Source of the DNA: Phallusia mammillata
Lineage: Eukaryota; Chordata; Ascidiacea; Phlebobranchia; Ascidiidae
Direction: 5' to 3'
DNA length: 64,000 nt
Assembly: GCA_003260075.1 (NCBI GenBank)
Contig: QLIY01000037.1
Location: 152,665 to 216,664, forward strand
Part shown: positions 25,701 to 39,276 of the stretch, in pieces
Position numbering within the stretch: position 1 is the first letter of the stretch
Layout of the letters: every line of letters begins with the position of its first letter
Translations under genes and position numbers: made by a program
The notes under the pieces: generated by a model
Told to the model about the DNA's origin: nothing
What the model saw: only the letters and a program-made list of their open reading frames with translations
Databases searched by the model: none

Positions 25701-28700
25701 GACCCGGCAGGTTATAGAAATCTCATGGCCCGGGAGTGTATTCATATTTTTTTCACTTAGGGTAAAAATTAACATTCAAATATTGGTATGTGTTTTTTTC
25801 TTAAATGGAGTCCATCGACTATCGCAAAGCCGCACAGACTTCCCTCCAAATTTAAGTAACCCTGATCCAAATTCAAAAAACCCTGAAGTGACAAAACTAA
25901 TGACTTGATTCATACAGGCAAGTCGTCGTACGGTGAAACGTCGAGGTGACCGTTACTCAGTTTCCACTTCTCTCATCGTGGCTTGTGTGAAACGTCTTTT
26001 GTCTGTTGGACTCAACGTGGGAATGGCTGGTGATTATACGCTGGTACAGGAGGCCAAAAGCAAGTTCCACAAACGCGAATCTGACGAAGACATTCGCGAA
26101 TTTCTTTTATCCAACCTTACTACGGAACCAGTGCTGCAGGTATAGAGGTGTTGGTTGATTGTGAAACTGTGGTGAGATACGAAATATATTTTTTGGCGTT
26201 TTGAATGATGCACATGAGATATTTGCATTGTTTGTTTATGACTTTCAAATATTCGAAAGGAGGGTTAATTTTAACATTTTCATTTCCCAACATTTTTAAA
26301 AAGGAGAGGTAATTTCAACATTCCCAAAAAATTATGTATTCTTAAACAACGTTTTTCCTCCATCTGCTTCTTCATCAACAAATTTCTTTCTGTATAAGAT
26401 GGTGTCTTAAAAATGTGTCCCAATACTACGAACCAACCTTCATTTTTTAGGTAAAGTTTACGATTTAAAAGCAAATCTGTTTAATTATATTTCTTTTATC
26501 TGCAGGAATCTGCAAAGCAAGCTGAATCCGACGAACTGCAAGCTTTGACTCGGAAACGCGTTGATTGGCTGCTTGAGATATCACGTGTTCAGTATCATCT
26601 TTACATGGTACGTGATTGTCTTGCCATCAGTGCCTTTGCAATATTCCTAGCGCCCCTATTACGACAACGATGTGTAGCTTACATACCTACACCTAAACAA
26701 AACTTGTTTTACAATTGAATGCAATGAAAATATTTTTTCGTCTGGTTTAGGTTGAACATCCATCAAAATCACGACGAGCAGTTTGGAGAAAACTTATGTC
26801 GAAGCAGAGAAAACGAGCAGTGGTGTCCTGTTTTAGAATGGTTCCCCTCTACAACCTGCCCACGTAAGTAGACCTAATTGATTGCGTTACCACTAAAACT
26901 AAATCCCACCAGTTAGACATAGCAGAAAGGCAACTATTTTCACGTTTTTGTACAGCCCGTTTGAAAACAGTTTTGCCTCAACTTAGCCCAAGGAGGTAGC
27001 TTTTTGTTGTTAATTCTTTCATCTTGGGCAGAATTTGGTTGAAGTTCGTAGAATTCGAAACAAGTGTAGTCTACTCACAGAACAAAGGCATTTAACGAAA
27101 AGCAATGCAATAGGCTACATGAGTTTGGGAGACAAATTCACGATTCTCCAACGACTAATATTTTATCTGCCACATGTAGACACAGAGTTTCGAATTGCTT
27201 CTTAAGCATCTACATGGAAAACTGGCTGACCAACGATGAACAGGAAAAATGCGCCCTCATTGATATGATTTCGGTATAAACCTGCAGCTGAATGTTGTAA
27301 AATTCCTGAACGTTTTATTGAATGGGGCATGATCCACAATTGAGAATTGTTGGTCTGTCTGTTTGCATTAAAGAGCTGTCTTGATTTAAGCGGGAAGCCT
27401 GGCCAATGTTAATAAACCTTTGGTTTGTGATCTAATTGTAACTTAGTTAAATTTGCAATAATTTTCAGATGTGATAAATTTGCATGTAGCACTTGATGTT
27501 ATGTTTTTTATATTGCCTGACAGCGTCAACTGTACAGGTTTATTTGTAAAACGAAGTGGACTTGGGGCTATACTTAGTGTAAACACATTCAAAGTCAATT
27601 CATGAGTCGTACTCGAAGGAAGAAAGAAACTTCCTAGCTTTCCCGGGTTTAGATTTTCGCCTTTCTGAACAAAGTTTCTCATGATTTGTGACAGCTTATG
27701 GATTTGATCAATGAAAACTTATGACTTGCTAATATACGTAAAGAAAATGATTGAGAATTAGCTAGCAACCCTAAATAAAGCTAAAACTTCAATATGACTT
27801 GGGTATATAAATCGAGCAATTCTTACCGCTTAACACAGACACAAGGCGATTTCACTTTTCATCGAGACTTACGCAGACCGTTGGGTGAGCACAGAAAAAC
27901 AGCCTTTATCAATTCGATTTTTCAGGGCTATATACAAGGTACCAAAAATGCACAAGCTTAGCAAACGCGCTTCTCCGCTGTCAAATTTATCAACGCTTCT
28001 CTAATCTTACAACGCCTTTGCAGCTTCCCATTCACTTAAAACCAAACGCTCCCATGTTTTTGGCCATTGGGTACGCGTATTTCATGAATGGTGGTAAGCA
28101 TGATCGCTGTGATGTTGTTTTTTTTGGTTTGCAAAGGCAACAGCAAGGTTTCCTGTCTCTGTGCGCGCTTGTCTAAAGCCAGCTGAGTTCATGGTTTTTA
28201 ATCACCTCTACCTAGTTTATGTATTTGCTTGCCTCATTTGGTGCATGCATGTATGGTGTACGTCGTTGGCAATGCTTGAGATTGTTATCACAGTTGATAC
28301 TGTAACTTACCTTGCATGAAATCATATTTTAAAAGCATTGAAAAAAGAGTTTTTTTCATAAGATTATTTTCTCTTTTTTTCTAATTGATATCTGTAAGGT
28401 GTTAATAAAAGACCTCCAGGATGTAAAATAAAAATAATGTCAATAAAAGACCTCCAAGATGTAACATTGATAACTGTAAAACTTATCTTTGAAAGTCGAC
28501 TTTATTGAACAAACTTATATTGACCATGTTACCTAAAGCCGGGACAAGACGACGGAACTGAAGGTTCGACACCGCCCTCATCCGATCCACTTCGCCAACT
28601 CATCCAGGTTTTCAGCATGGCAGCAGTCACGTCACAAGGGTAAGGACGCGGTAATGTTTGCAGGATATAAGATCGGTTTTAACTATTTTCTTCAAACATT

Positions 28701-31700
28701 TTATGCACTTAAAAAGGTTTTGTGCGTTAACCCTCTCTTGCAGATTTAATTTTAGTTGCATAGGAAAGACTTTTTGTTGAAATATTTTCAAACAGTATTC
28801 ACCTTTTGAAAAACTTGTTTCGTGTTGATTTGCGCAGTACTCTGGAAGACGACGAGTTGTATCTGAATTACTCGGAATTGATGTCACAGAGTTGTCACAC
28901 TGGTGATGATGATGAAGAGGGAGGTGAAGATGATGACGAAACTGGAAAATCGTTCGAGGTAATTATACATGAAATATGTGATACCAACCATATGTATGAT
29001 GTTTGATATGAACTTGGCTTATTATAATGTTACAAATTTCAAGCTATACGTTGACCTACGAAGAATTTTATGGGCGAAGAATTAAGTCAAAATATAAACT
29101 AGAGGTAGCTCTCTTTGTGCTGCATCAGCGTCTGTAAGTCCTATTCTGGCTAGCTTTATCGCGCTACACGACATGCACGCAAGAAAAAGACACTAAAATC
29201 GGACATACTCCATGCATTTGAAACGTAAAAACACAAAGATGACATCAGAATATACAAACACTCAGAAGTGGCAGCAACGGCTTATACAAGCCCGAATTAT
29301 TAAACCGTCGTAAGATGACTTTTACAACTGGGATCAACCCTAAAGCCTTCATGCAGACGAGTGATCATGACAAACTCATGTATAAATTATTGTACGCCAG
29401 GCCCATTAAAGGCGTTATACTGAACAAGCACACTCAAACTGTTAAGAATAGCTTGATTCAGACCTATGTTTTAGCAACTACGTTAAATAAAACAAGCTAA
29501 ATCTGTTTGTCGCAGGAAAAAGAACGTGAAAAGCAACGTCTCATCTACGAGCAGAAACGATTGGCGACTCGAGGAGCAGCACAGATGGTTCTGTACACGC
29601 TGAGTGCAAGTGGGGGAGAGTTATCAGACACTGTCACAGCTACACTGGAGCTGGGCATTGCTTTGTTGACCGGAGGAAACCAATTGATACAGAAGGTTCA
29701 TGCGAAAAATTAACGCTGAAGGCAGTGTCACTAATTATTTTTGAAAAACTTGTAACCTAACTTAGAACGGCAACAGTGTGTTGTGTTGTGCAACAAATGT
29801 GATTAACACACATTTATGCTATTTGCTTTATTTTTTTCTAATTTTTGACATGTATGGCTACCACAATACAGACGAATTCGGTTAATCGCATAAAATCAAT
29901 TTGCCTAGCATTTTATGCAATTACTCGGATTATGCAGCAGGATAGTTATTTTAACTAATATTTACGGTTGGGATTTACCATTCTTAAACAATTAAACGGA
30001 TTAAGCGTTTATCCGGTATTCGATTAAGGCTTAAGCGGATTTGTCTGTTTATACTATATTTTGTACAGATCATGTTGGAGCACCTTCAAGCGAAAAAAGA
30101 CGTTAAATTTTTCACGAGCGTCGCTGGTTTAATGGACCAGTGCAGGTTTGTTATATCTTGTAGGCGGCAGTACATTTCATTCGACACAATTTTTAACGCT
30201 ATTCTGTGCTTTGTAGCGTTCTGGATCTTGACGCTTACGAGAGATGCATCAAAGCAGAGACTCTCGGTCACGTGAACGATGGTTCATCAGCAGGTAATTA
30301 GGCGTAAAAAAGCTCTAATCAACCAAGTTTGAATAACCTAGCATGTATAGTTTTAATGTGCATTGTCGTTTGTGTCATATTTTTTCAGGTTTTATGCAAG
30401 AATTTCTAGCAATTTCTACAGGTGCCCTCACGTTTGTAGCACAATGCAGCACATACAAATTTGAGACTTTGTCTAATATTCCTAAAGTTATCCACTTAGA
30501 TCACTTTTTCACCTCCAACACTTAAAGAGCTTACTGCAATTCTAACAATCACGCGTTTAAAGCCTTGATTAGAAAATTCGTTAGCTTTACCAGGGTACTG
30601 CTTTGTTTAACTTTGTTCACCGTTGCAAAATATCTGTATGAACCGGCTTGAAATATTTTGCTATTTTCACGTTAGCATGATGTTTGAGAAAGAGGCTATT
30701 TGAGGTTTTCACTTATTACTACAATTCAGGTGAGAAGACAATGCACGATGCCGACTTTACTTGTGCTTTATTCCGCTTTCTGCAACTTCTTTGCGAAGGA
30801 CACAACGCAGGTATGTGATAGCGAGTCAGATTGACCATATGTTTAGACAGTAAAAGCCATATGCATATAGAGTACAATTAACCCAAAGCATATGGAGTGC
30901 AATTACCATTCATATTGGCACCACCACTTTTTTGCAAGAACGCCTTGTTCATAGGCATTTTTTGCCATTTCTATACTCTGTAACCAAATACCCTTTTTTC
31001 AGATTTTCAAAACTATCTGCGGACACAAGTTGGAAACAACACAACGGTAAACATCATCATATCGACCGTCGACTATTTGTTACGTCTGCAGGAATCCATT
31101 AGCGATTTCTATTGGTATTACTCCGCAAAGGAAACCATTGATGCAAATGTAAGTCAATAATAATAATAATAATAATATACAACTATACACCATTTGTATG
31201 CAAAATTGTGTTTTCTATGTCTGCCGATGTAAGGCACTCCCTTGAAGCCAAATTGTACACGCGTGGTACAGTTTTTTTTCTGCTTGAGCTTATGCAACTG
31301 TGCCCGCCTCGTAATATAATGCATAATCTTGTTGCAGGGACAAGAAAACTTCTCCAAAGCGATTCGGGTGGCCAAGCAAGTCTTCAACTCTCTAACTGAA
31401 TATATACAGGTAAGTGTAACTTGCACTTACGGTCAAATGAAAAATCTTTGCTGCAAAAGTGTGCTAATGATTTATGTTTCTGTCAAAAAGGTATTTTTTC
31501 CGATCATGCCAAACGGTTCTCTGCAATTAAGCGCAAGAACACAATTAAGAAAAAAGAACAATAGTTAAATGACTTGAAATCATAAAGAGAAATTTTTTGT
31601 TTTGGTTGACTTCTAATAAACTTTGCTTCGTGTATTGCGCATTACAAAGTGGTTCTGTATCATTTCAGGGCCCATGTGAGGGCAACCAGCAAGCATTGGC

Positions 31701-34700
31701 TCACAGTCGATTGTGGGATGCTGTGGTCGGATTTCTCCACGTGTTTGCAAATATGCAGATGAAACTGTCTCAGGACTCGGGTCGTCAACTGTCGCTACTC
31801 AACGAACTACTCGATCTGCAACAAGACATGGTTGTCATGCTGCTGTCCATGTTGGAAGGTGTAGAAAATGTTTTGATATCTATAAACAAATATGTATCAG
31901 TTTCGGTCAGGACTTAGCTTTTTTAAGTTGTGACCATTTGCTTTCAGTGTAGACATGATGGGTAATAGGTTTGGTTGCACGTACAGCAAATGTAGCCTGT
32001 TTTGTTTTATTTTTCAACGGGGTGGACTTATACCTGAAAAGTGCCAGGCAAAAATTTATACAAGACAAAACATTTGCCACTTTTCTCAATGCAGTGGTTT
32101 TAACTTTTTTCAACTTTAAGCATTCATGAAATTACTTTGCCTTGTTTACAACATCTATTGTATTGTATATTGTTCACGTGCACCTTGGCGCAACAAACGT
32201 AGTAACACATCATGAAAATGTGGCACGGAAAACACAGGAACCAGCTGTAAAAAGGCGGAAACAAATAACCTGGTCAATGTCGCACATGTACACTACCCTT
32301 AAGGACGAGTTGCAAACAATTACACAAAACAGAAGTCCATTTTTTTGTCAAAATATAACCAATTCATCATTGTAACACAGGTAACGTGGTGGATGGAACG
32401 ATTGGGCGCCAGCTAGTGGACACTTTAATCGAGTCTTCGCACAACGTGGGTCTCATCATTCGCTTCTTCAACATGTTTCTGCGACTCAAGGACATTACTG
32501 AGTCGGACAAATTCAAGGTTTACGATCCCGATAACAAGGGTTTGGTGACCAGACGAGATTTCCACCGAGCTATGGAAGCTTCCAAAGTTTACTCCATGTA
32601 AGTTATGCTAAATTAAAGATCAAATTTATTAGCGTCCAGCTGTATAACTAGCAATGACACCCAGATTGTATTTAAAGATACGTTACTTAAAATTGTCTGG
32701 GTAGGGAGCTCAATGATTGCGGCAGTTTTTAGCTGTATAACCTAGAGTAACAGTCTTTACTGCGGCATAAACTGTGTGTAAAAATACTTTTCCTGTACTG
32801 ACAGCAACAGCGCATTTATTTTGGTTCCAATTTTGAAACCCATCAAAAAACATTTACAATCCTCAAAAACGGTTTTCAAATACCGTACAAGACAAAATTG
32901 TGCATGGGTATCCTTGTTGTGTCATAGATTGCATTAAACTGATGTTGAATTATATTTAGTGACGAAATTGAATTTCTGCTGAGCTGTGCACTTTCACCTG
33001 ATGAGGAGTCTTTAAATTATCAAGAATTTACGGAACAGTTTCACGGCCCAGCAGCTGACATCGGCTTCAATGTTGCGGTTCTGCTCACTAACTTATCGGA
33101 ACATATGCCGAAGGACACAAGGTGTTTTTAACTTTCCTTATTTTCTTGGATGCAATTGCAATATATGATAATATGGCCGTACTGTACAAGAAGTTGATAG
33201 AATTGCTTAATAAAGTGCAAGACTGAATTGTAAAATATCTGGACGTAAACAACATTAACGTGGAAACGATGAAATGTACAAACATGTTTAACCCTTATTG
33301 TTGTTATTTCAGATTGAAAAAGTTTTTGGAAATGGCAGAAGCGATGTTGGAATATTTCCGACCCAATCTGGGTAGAATTGAAATCGTCGGAGGAGCGAAA
33401 CGTATAGAGCGAGTTTACTTTAATATCCGATCATCAAGGTACTGTATAGTCACAAACTTTTCTGGTTAACCTATATTGCAATGATTTCGATTTGGAAAAT
33501 GATTCAATCATTTAGTTTGGATCAGTGGCATAAACCACAAGTTCAAGAATCAAAGCGTCAGTTCTTCTTTGACGTCATCAACACGGAAGGTGACAAAGGT
33601 CGAATGGACGAGTTTGTTAATTTCTGCGAGGATACCATCTTTGAGGTAAACTTTCCACTGGTTGTAAAACGTTTCATGTGGGTAATTTATAACTCAAAGG
33701 TTGATCTATGTTTTGCCATTTGCGCAGTTGAGTGCACGCACTTTTTTAGGTTCGTAAAAGTCCAGAAATATGACTTCCCAATGGCTCCAATTATTTTTGT
33801 CTGCATTTTTGGAGTTTTGTTTTACCGTAAAATTTTACGTTTTCACAACCTACGTTTTCAGATGCAACTTGCCGCTGATATCAGTGAGGCAGGATTCGGA
33901 GATGGCAGTGGAGATGCGGAGTGTGATGAGGAAGAGGCAGAGCTGGAACAGGGGTGGGCCCATTTGTTCCTAACCATATTAACATTTTTTTATCTGGAGT
34001 CAAATCTCGGGATCATTTCGAAATTATCACATGTTTAAACGGTATTCTGGTCCAGTAGAAACTGATATAACTGTATGTTTTTGTTTGCAGCACGACAGGC
34101 ACCACAGCCAGCATTTTGCCGTCGGTCAGTTTAAAGAGTGTCACGAAACAAGTCGGAAAGCTACGAGCAATGACGTGGATTGAACTCTTTATTGCTCTCT
34201 TTTGGACGGTGTTTGCAGTTAACAAATCGATTTTCCGAATGAGTATTGCTTCCGCTAGGTACTATTACTATCCGCAGAGCTCCAGGGTTTAATAAATGTT
34301 AAAGTACATGGCTATATTTCACAATAGGGCTGTCTGTTTCTATACAGTTTATCACCTATCACAAACAAAAATTAAAACGAACAAAAATTGTTGCATATTT
34401 GTCGTGATAACATTTATCACATACGTTACTTAGCATGTGTCGTTCAGGTTCATTTACAACTTTTTGACGATTCTTCTCTTCTCCAACTCCATCATTCTTG
34501 CAGCGAAGAGCACCACCATGACGAAAATCCTCAGTGACATGCCAAATCCCACTAGGGAAGGGGTGGAGGAACATACCTCGGTGGGTTACGTTTTTGTACG
34601 ATTTCTGCAATAGCAATTAGGCACATAAAGTGTGGTCAATTATGTAAAAAGAAAATTATGTGAAAATGCGTAGGATAAGGGCTATTTGAATTGGGGGTCA

Positions 34701-37700
34701 GGTTTTATAACAAAATAACAATAAAATGAACGCCCTAACTATAAAAACTTAGTTCCCATAGCCCAGGCGTGTCCAAAGTGGGGCCCGCGACGGCATTTTA
34801 CGTGGCCCGCAGCTTTTGTTTCAAATCCCGTATGGCCCACCATAATTTGGATCAAATTTTTGGGTTGTGGCGACTTTACGCAAAAGCTTTCCATGAAGCT
34901 TCATTTACCGGTAAAAATGAAATGAACACCCACCCATGCACAGACAACGCCTACAATTTCCTTAAATTCCGTATATTTTTTGTTCTTATTCTAAGATTAT
35001 AAACTTCGCAAATAACGTTGGTCCGTGGGCGTCTTTATCTGATAAAAATTGACTCCCATTAAAAAAGTTTGGAAACCCCTACCATAGCCCCTTACCTAGT
35101 CTAAAACTAGGTGGCACCGGTATTTTCCAAACTTCGAATGTGAGTTTTTGCGTTTGTAGATTTACGTTCCGAGGGGTTTTCTGTAAAAACTCTGTCAGTT
35201 GCTTGGTAACCTGTTAGTTTGAAAATATAACTAAGTGTTCGCACCAATAAAATGCTATCTGACACTTTTAACACACTTTTTGAACGTTACTGTTTTTGTA
35301 TTGAACAGGCTTCTGAAAGCACTGACGATGGCATTGGACGCCGACGGTCAACGATGCGTGACGAGAAGGACGAACTGCTGTCGAACGTTTTTGGACTGGA
35401 TATGTCGTAAGTATTATATTTTCAGTTTTCTAGAAAGTTTACACAAAAACAACGCTTAGAATAGAACAAGGAACATTTAGTTTGATCTGTCTGCGCTCGT
35501 CCGGGTATATGCCTCTAAATATCTATGGAAATTCTAAACGAGCTTAAAGCTTTGAACATATTTTTGTGAAGACGTGGCAACAAAGTAAACGAAGTCCACT
35601 TTTAACAAAGATATTTACCGAGCCATTGTGGTTCAGTGCAATTTTTTTGCAAATTTAATTTAAACATAAATGTATTCTGGAAATAATCGTCAGTAATGTT
35701 TTACCGTGGCACACTCAGCAGGCTAACAAAAATAAAATACTTGTAATTTCGAGGATAATGGACGAGACCACTTTTGATAACAAATAAGGTCAAAATGAAC
35801 CCTCTCAAAGACGGAATGGGAGTACAAGACCAAGTATGTCACAGCACACAAACCTTTTGGGGGCGTACTAGTGTGTCACAGTGCACAATCTAAACAGCAT
35901 TGGTTTAGAGAACCCTAAAATCACACTCAAATTTAAACTTGGCCGCAATGCATCAACAGACATGGACACGAGTTAATCAAGGCGGTCGTGAACCCAAAGA
36001 GGGACGCAGGTTTCGGTGATTTTTCTGTGGAGGAAGCTGCCGACACACTCAGCATGATCGCATCCGATTACGACAGCGGGATCTCGACTCCTGTCACTCC
36101 GGCGGGAGTTGTTAGGAAGAGGAGGTTGCGGAGAGGAAGAGGACTTGAAAAGTCACAGATCAGCAAAAGTGGATCAGATGTAAGATTATGATCCAAGATT
36201 TTAATAAAAAGTCTTCACTATCGAGTTACAACCCTTTAATACAGTGGTTCCCAAGCTTTGTATTCCTCCCCAATTGACTACACAGTAGATACTAAACCAT
36301 ACAAAGATCATTTAATTAACTTCACAGGTCATAATCCCACAGCTTAAGCATCTATTTACAAACCACATGTAAAAAAGTAAATTCCTCCCCTGAAGTTTCA
36401 AAATTCTTCTCCGGTTGGGAACCACTGCTTTAATACATTGCAAAGTCCAGAACAAGACAGAATCAAGTACAAGAGATAACGACAAAAAACAAGTTTAAAT
36501 CACTATCCCCCGGGCTGTTTACGACCTAGAGTGTTTGTTGGGGCTTTTTTGAAAAATGGGGTCAAAATTTATTGCTCGAGGCAAAGACCGGTTTGAATCA
36601 TGATCTTTATTACTTTTGCCACTATTGGACAAAAGAACAACAATATTGGCGTTTGAAAGTTTGGTTTGACAAATACCAAACAAAAAACATGTAAAATATA
36701 GAAGGCACAGTTGCAAACATGTAGTGGTCGAGGTTTTATCAAAGTACACAAAAACTGCATTTATATAAACGCATACAAAAATATCATTTTAAAATTGTTT
36801 CTTCAGCATTCGTCCACTGGCTCTCCTGACCGCGATTCACGACGTAACGCCAACCTCTCTGATATCAGAGGAATGACCTTCGACTTTGATCACGTGAATT
36901 TGTCTGATCCCGTGCAGTCGTCGCCATGGGGACATTGCATGCATGAATGCGGACGACCGAAACGATACACGACAGAGGAAAAGGTCGAAGACAAAAATGC
37001 GGCTTTCTGGGACCGAGTAAATGGAATTAACAACGGAATAATGGTAAGTATTTTGAGTTGCAACAAAAGAAGCTGACAATGTCAGTTCTGTAGGGAAGAA
37101 TATTGTAGGAATATAGAAAAAGGACGGACACTGACATGGGCCCACTCTAGTGTGAACGATTTTTGGACCACTATTCAGTAACAAAAAAGCTTATCCAAGT
37201 TATTGGACATTTATTGTTAGCTGTCAATTTTTAATATCACTTTTCGAAATTTTGTGTCAAAGGAATATATAATTAGCCATTATTCTTGTTGAGGATGCTT
37301 TCTTTGTCTTTACTTAAGAATGAACTGCTCCACGATATTCACTTAATTAAACTGGTTGTTTATGGCCTAAAACGGGTTGAAAACCACTGGTCTAACTAGA
37401 AAACTAGACAAACGTAATGGAAAAACTGCAATACAGTTGTGTGACCAAAAACGCCAAGCATAAACACGTCAGTGTCAACAGTCACATATGCAAAAGCATG
37501 TTTAATGCTGGGATCAGCTGTAAAGCGCATTATAGTGGGTTCGAGTCTGATTTATTTTGTTAGTGGTTCTAAAAATCAGATTTTAGTGTTGTAACCGACG
37601 TTGTGAGTTAAAACTCTATTTTCTTTTCAGGGCATTTTTGCGAGAAACTTCTACAACTTCAAGATTCTTGCCCTTGCTGTGACCTTCGCTATCAACGTTT

Positions 37701-39208
37701 CGCTTCTATTCTACAAGGCAAGACGAACATTTGTATCACTAATTTATAACCGTTGTTTTTTCACATATTTTCCTTAATTCAGCAGCAATGCACAGTCACC
37801 AGTCAGCTAAGGTCACATATAACATTTAAGTTATTTGCAGTGGCAGACGATCAGTGATGATTTAGAGGGGGCAGAAGGAAGTGATGATATGGCACAGATT
37901 TCTATGGACGATAAGATGGAAGACGACACGATATCACTACCCGAGGAACTGCAATATTTGGAAGCTGGATTACGATTTTTCACTACGATTCATCTCTTCC
38001 TAAGTTTATCCATGCTAGTGTCATATTACCGACTTAAGGTGAGTTTTCGTTGGGTACTTTAAGCTTATGGTACACAAGTATTAAGAGCTGATTCGGTATA
38101 GCGCCTTCAATGGGCCTGGCGTACTGTGATTCAAGTATTAAGAGAGTTTTGGATTAAAACACTAGAATATTTTAAACTAAATCCAATCGAAATGTTTCCA
38201 TTGTTTCTTTTACCGACAGGTTCCGCTGGTGATTTTCAAACGTGAAAAGGAAGTAGCACGAAAACTCGAGTTTGATGGACTTTATGTGAATGAAGATCCG
38301 GCTGATGACGATCTTCCTGGTCAGTGGGATCGACTCGTCATTTCCTGTCCGTCGTTTCCGTCCAATTACTGGGACAAGTTCGTCAAGAAAAAGGTACTTA
38401 AAACGCTGTTTAAGTTATCAAAAACCTGATTGTTTTGTTTAATCTTAAGAAAGAGCATATTTTCTTCAAAAAAAAGAGAAGGATTGTGAAAACATTTCAG
38501 GCTATGACAATTCGTTCTAATCCGAAAGACAAATTTTGTCGTATGGTAATGAGGTTTACTTTTTTGTTGAACAGGTCATGGACAAGTTCGCTAGTCAGTG
38601 CGGTCAAGAGAAGGTTCGGGAACTTCTTGGAATGGACCAATCAACGACCAGCTTTTTGTTTGAAGAAGAGAAAACGGATGAAAGCCTTATTACCCAAATG
38701 TAAGAAAGGTGTTTCATCCAACATTATTTTACACCTTTTCATTACAATTTTCCACAAATGCTAATAAAAGCGATTTAAGCAGGGAATTTTTCAATTTTTC
38801 CATAATTTTGTTCAACAAACGTCTTTGGAAGCAATAAGTTTCTATGAAAAGCAATGATTAATAATAAAATTTCTCTAGATTCTGTAAATTTCTCTTCAAA
38901 AGTAAAAACTCTTCAAAATTCCTGCTCGTATTTTTAGGTTCAACAACTTTGACCTCAAATACACAGTGTGGAAAGTTGGAGTAATTTTCTGTGATCAGTC
39001 TTTCCTCTATCTTCTCTGGTACCTTGTGATGTCGGTATTTGGACAATACAACCGATTCTTCTTCTCCCTGCATCTTCTTGACATCGCTGTATGCTCCAAG
39101 GGACTTCGAACAATTCTCACCTCCGTCACACACAATGGAAAGCAGGTTGGAATAAAAAAAATTCAAAATTTAACGGAATCAAAAAATTTACAATTTTACT
39201 TTTGGCTG

Positions 39209-39276
<68 letters not shown>

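Larger units (their letters stand above)
19315..27273 (+). other. RYR: RyR exons 44-62: solenoid with two candidate cassette exons
   Basis: Exons 19315-19437, 19499-19548, 19926-19986, 20115-20216, 20685-20819, 20879-20960, 21049-21108, 21382-21512, 21764-21914, 22533-22750, 23285-23400, 24088-24132, 24608-24735, 25074-25161, 25237-25341, 25918-26139, 26505-26607, 26751-26863 and 27180-27273. Landmarks: [87 protein letters not shown] and [14 protein letters not shown]. Exons 21049-21108 (60 nt) and 24088-24132 (45 nt) have no counterpart in vertebrate RyRs I know. Both are multiples of three and phase-symmetric, so they may be optional. Confidence 0.9.
28539..31858 (+). other. RYR: RyR exons 63-71: acidic stretch and RIH-associated domain
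   Basis: Exons 28539-28639, 28838-28958, 29516-29695, 30069-30145, 30217-30293, 30730-30810, 31003-31148, 31338-31409 and 31669-31858. Landmarks: [20 protein letters not shown] followed by an acidic run ([12 protein letters not shown]), [24 protein letters not shown], then the RIH-associated signature [20 protein letters not shown] and [17 protein letters not shown], and [12 protein letters not shown]. This domain is shared with IP3 receptors and lies above the channel core. The preceding intron (27274-28538) is one of the longest in the gene. Confidence 0.95.
33862..37043 (+). other. RYR: RyR exons 76-81: divergent region before the transmembrane core
   Basis: Exons 33862-33953, 34091-34258, 34511-34580, 35309-35406, 35960-36179 and 36807-37043. 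The acidic tail of the first exon is followed by a membrane-like helix ([17 protein letters not shown]), then [22 protein letters not shown] and a basic/Ser-rich region. This corresponds to divergent region 1, where sequence conservation is low. The start at 34511 was chosen because the more obvious AG at 34502-34503 would break the frame. The exon at 35309 codes an Arg-Arg-Arg-Ser-Thr basophilic kinase-like motif. Exon 36807-37043 is unusually long and largely specific to this gene. Confidence 0.8.

Noticed and set aside
34504-34510. RyR exon 78 beginning at the first AG (34502-34503)
   Set aside because: Gives a stop in frame; starting at 34511 keeps the conserved [12 protein letters not shown].
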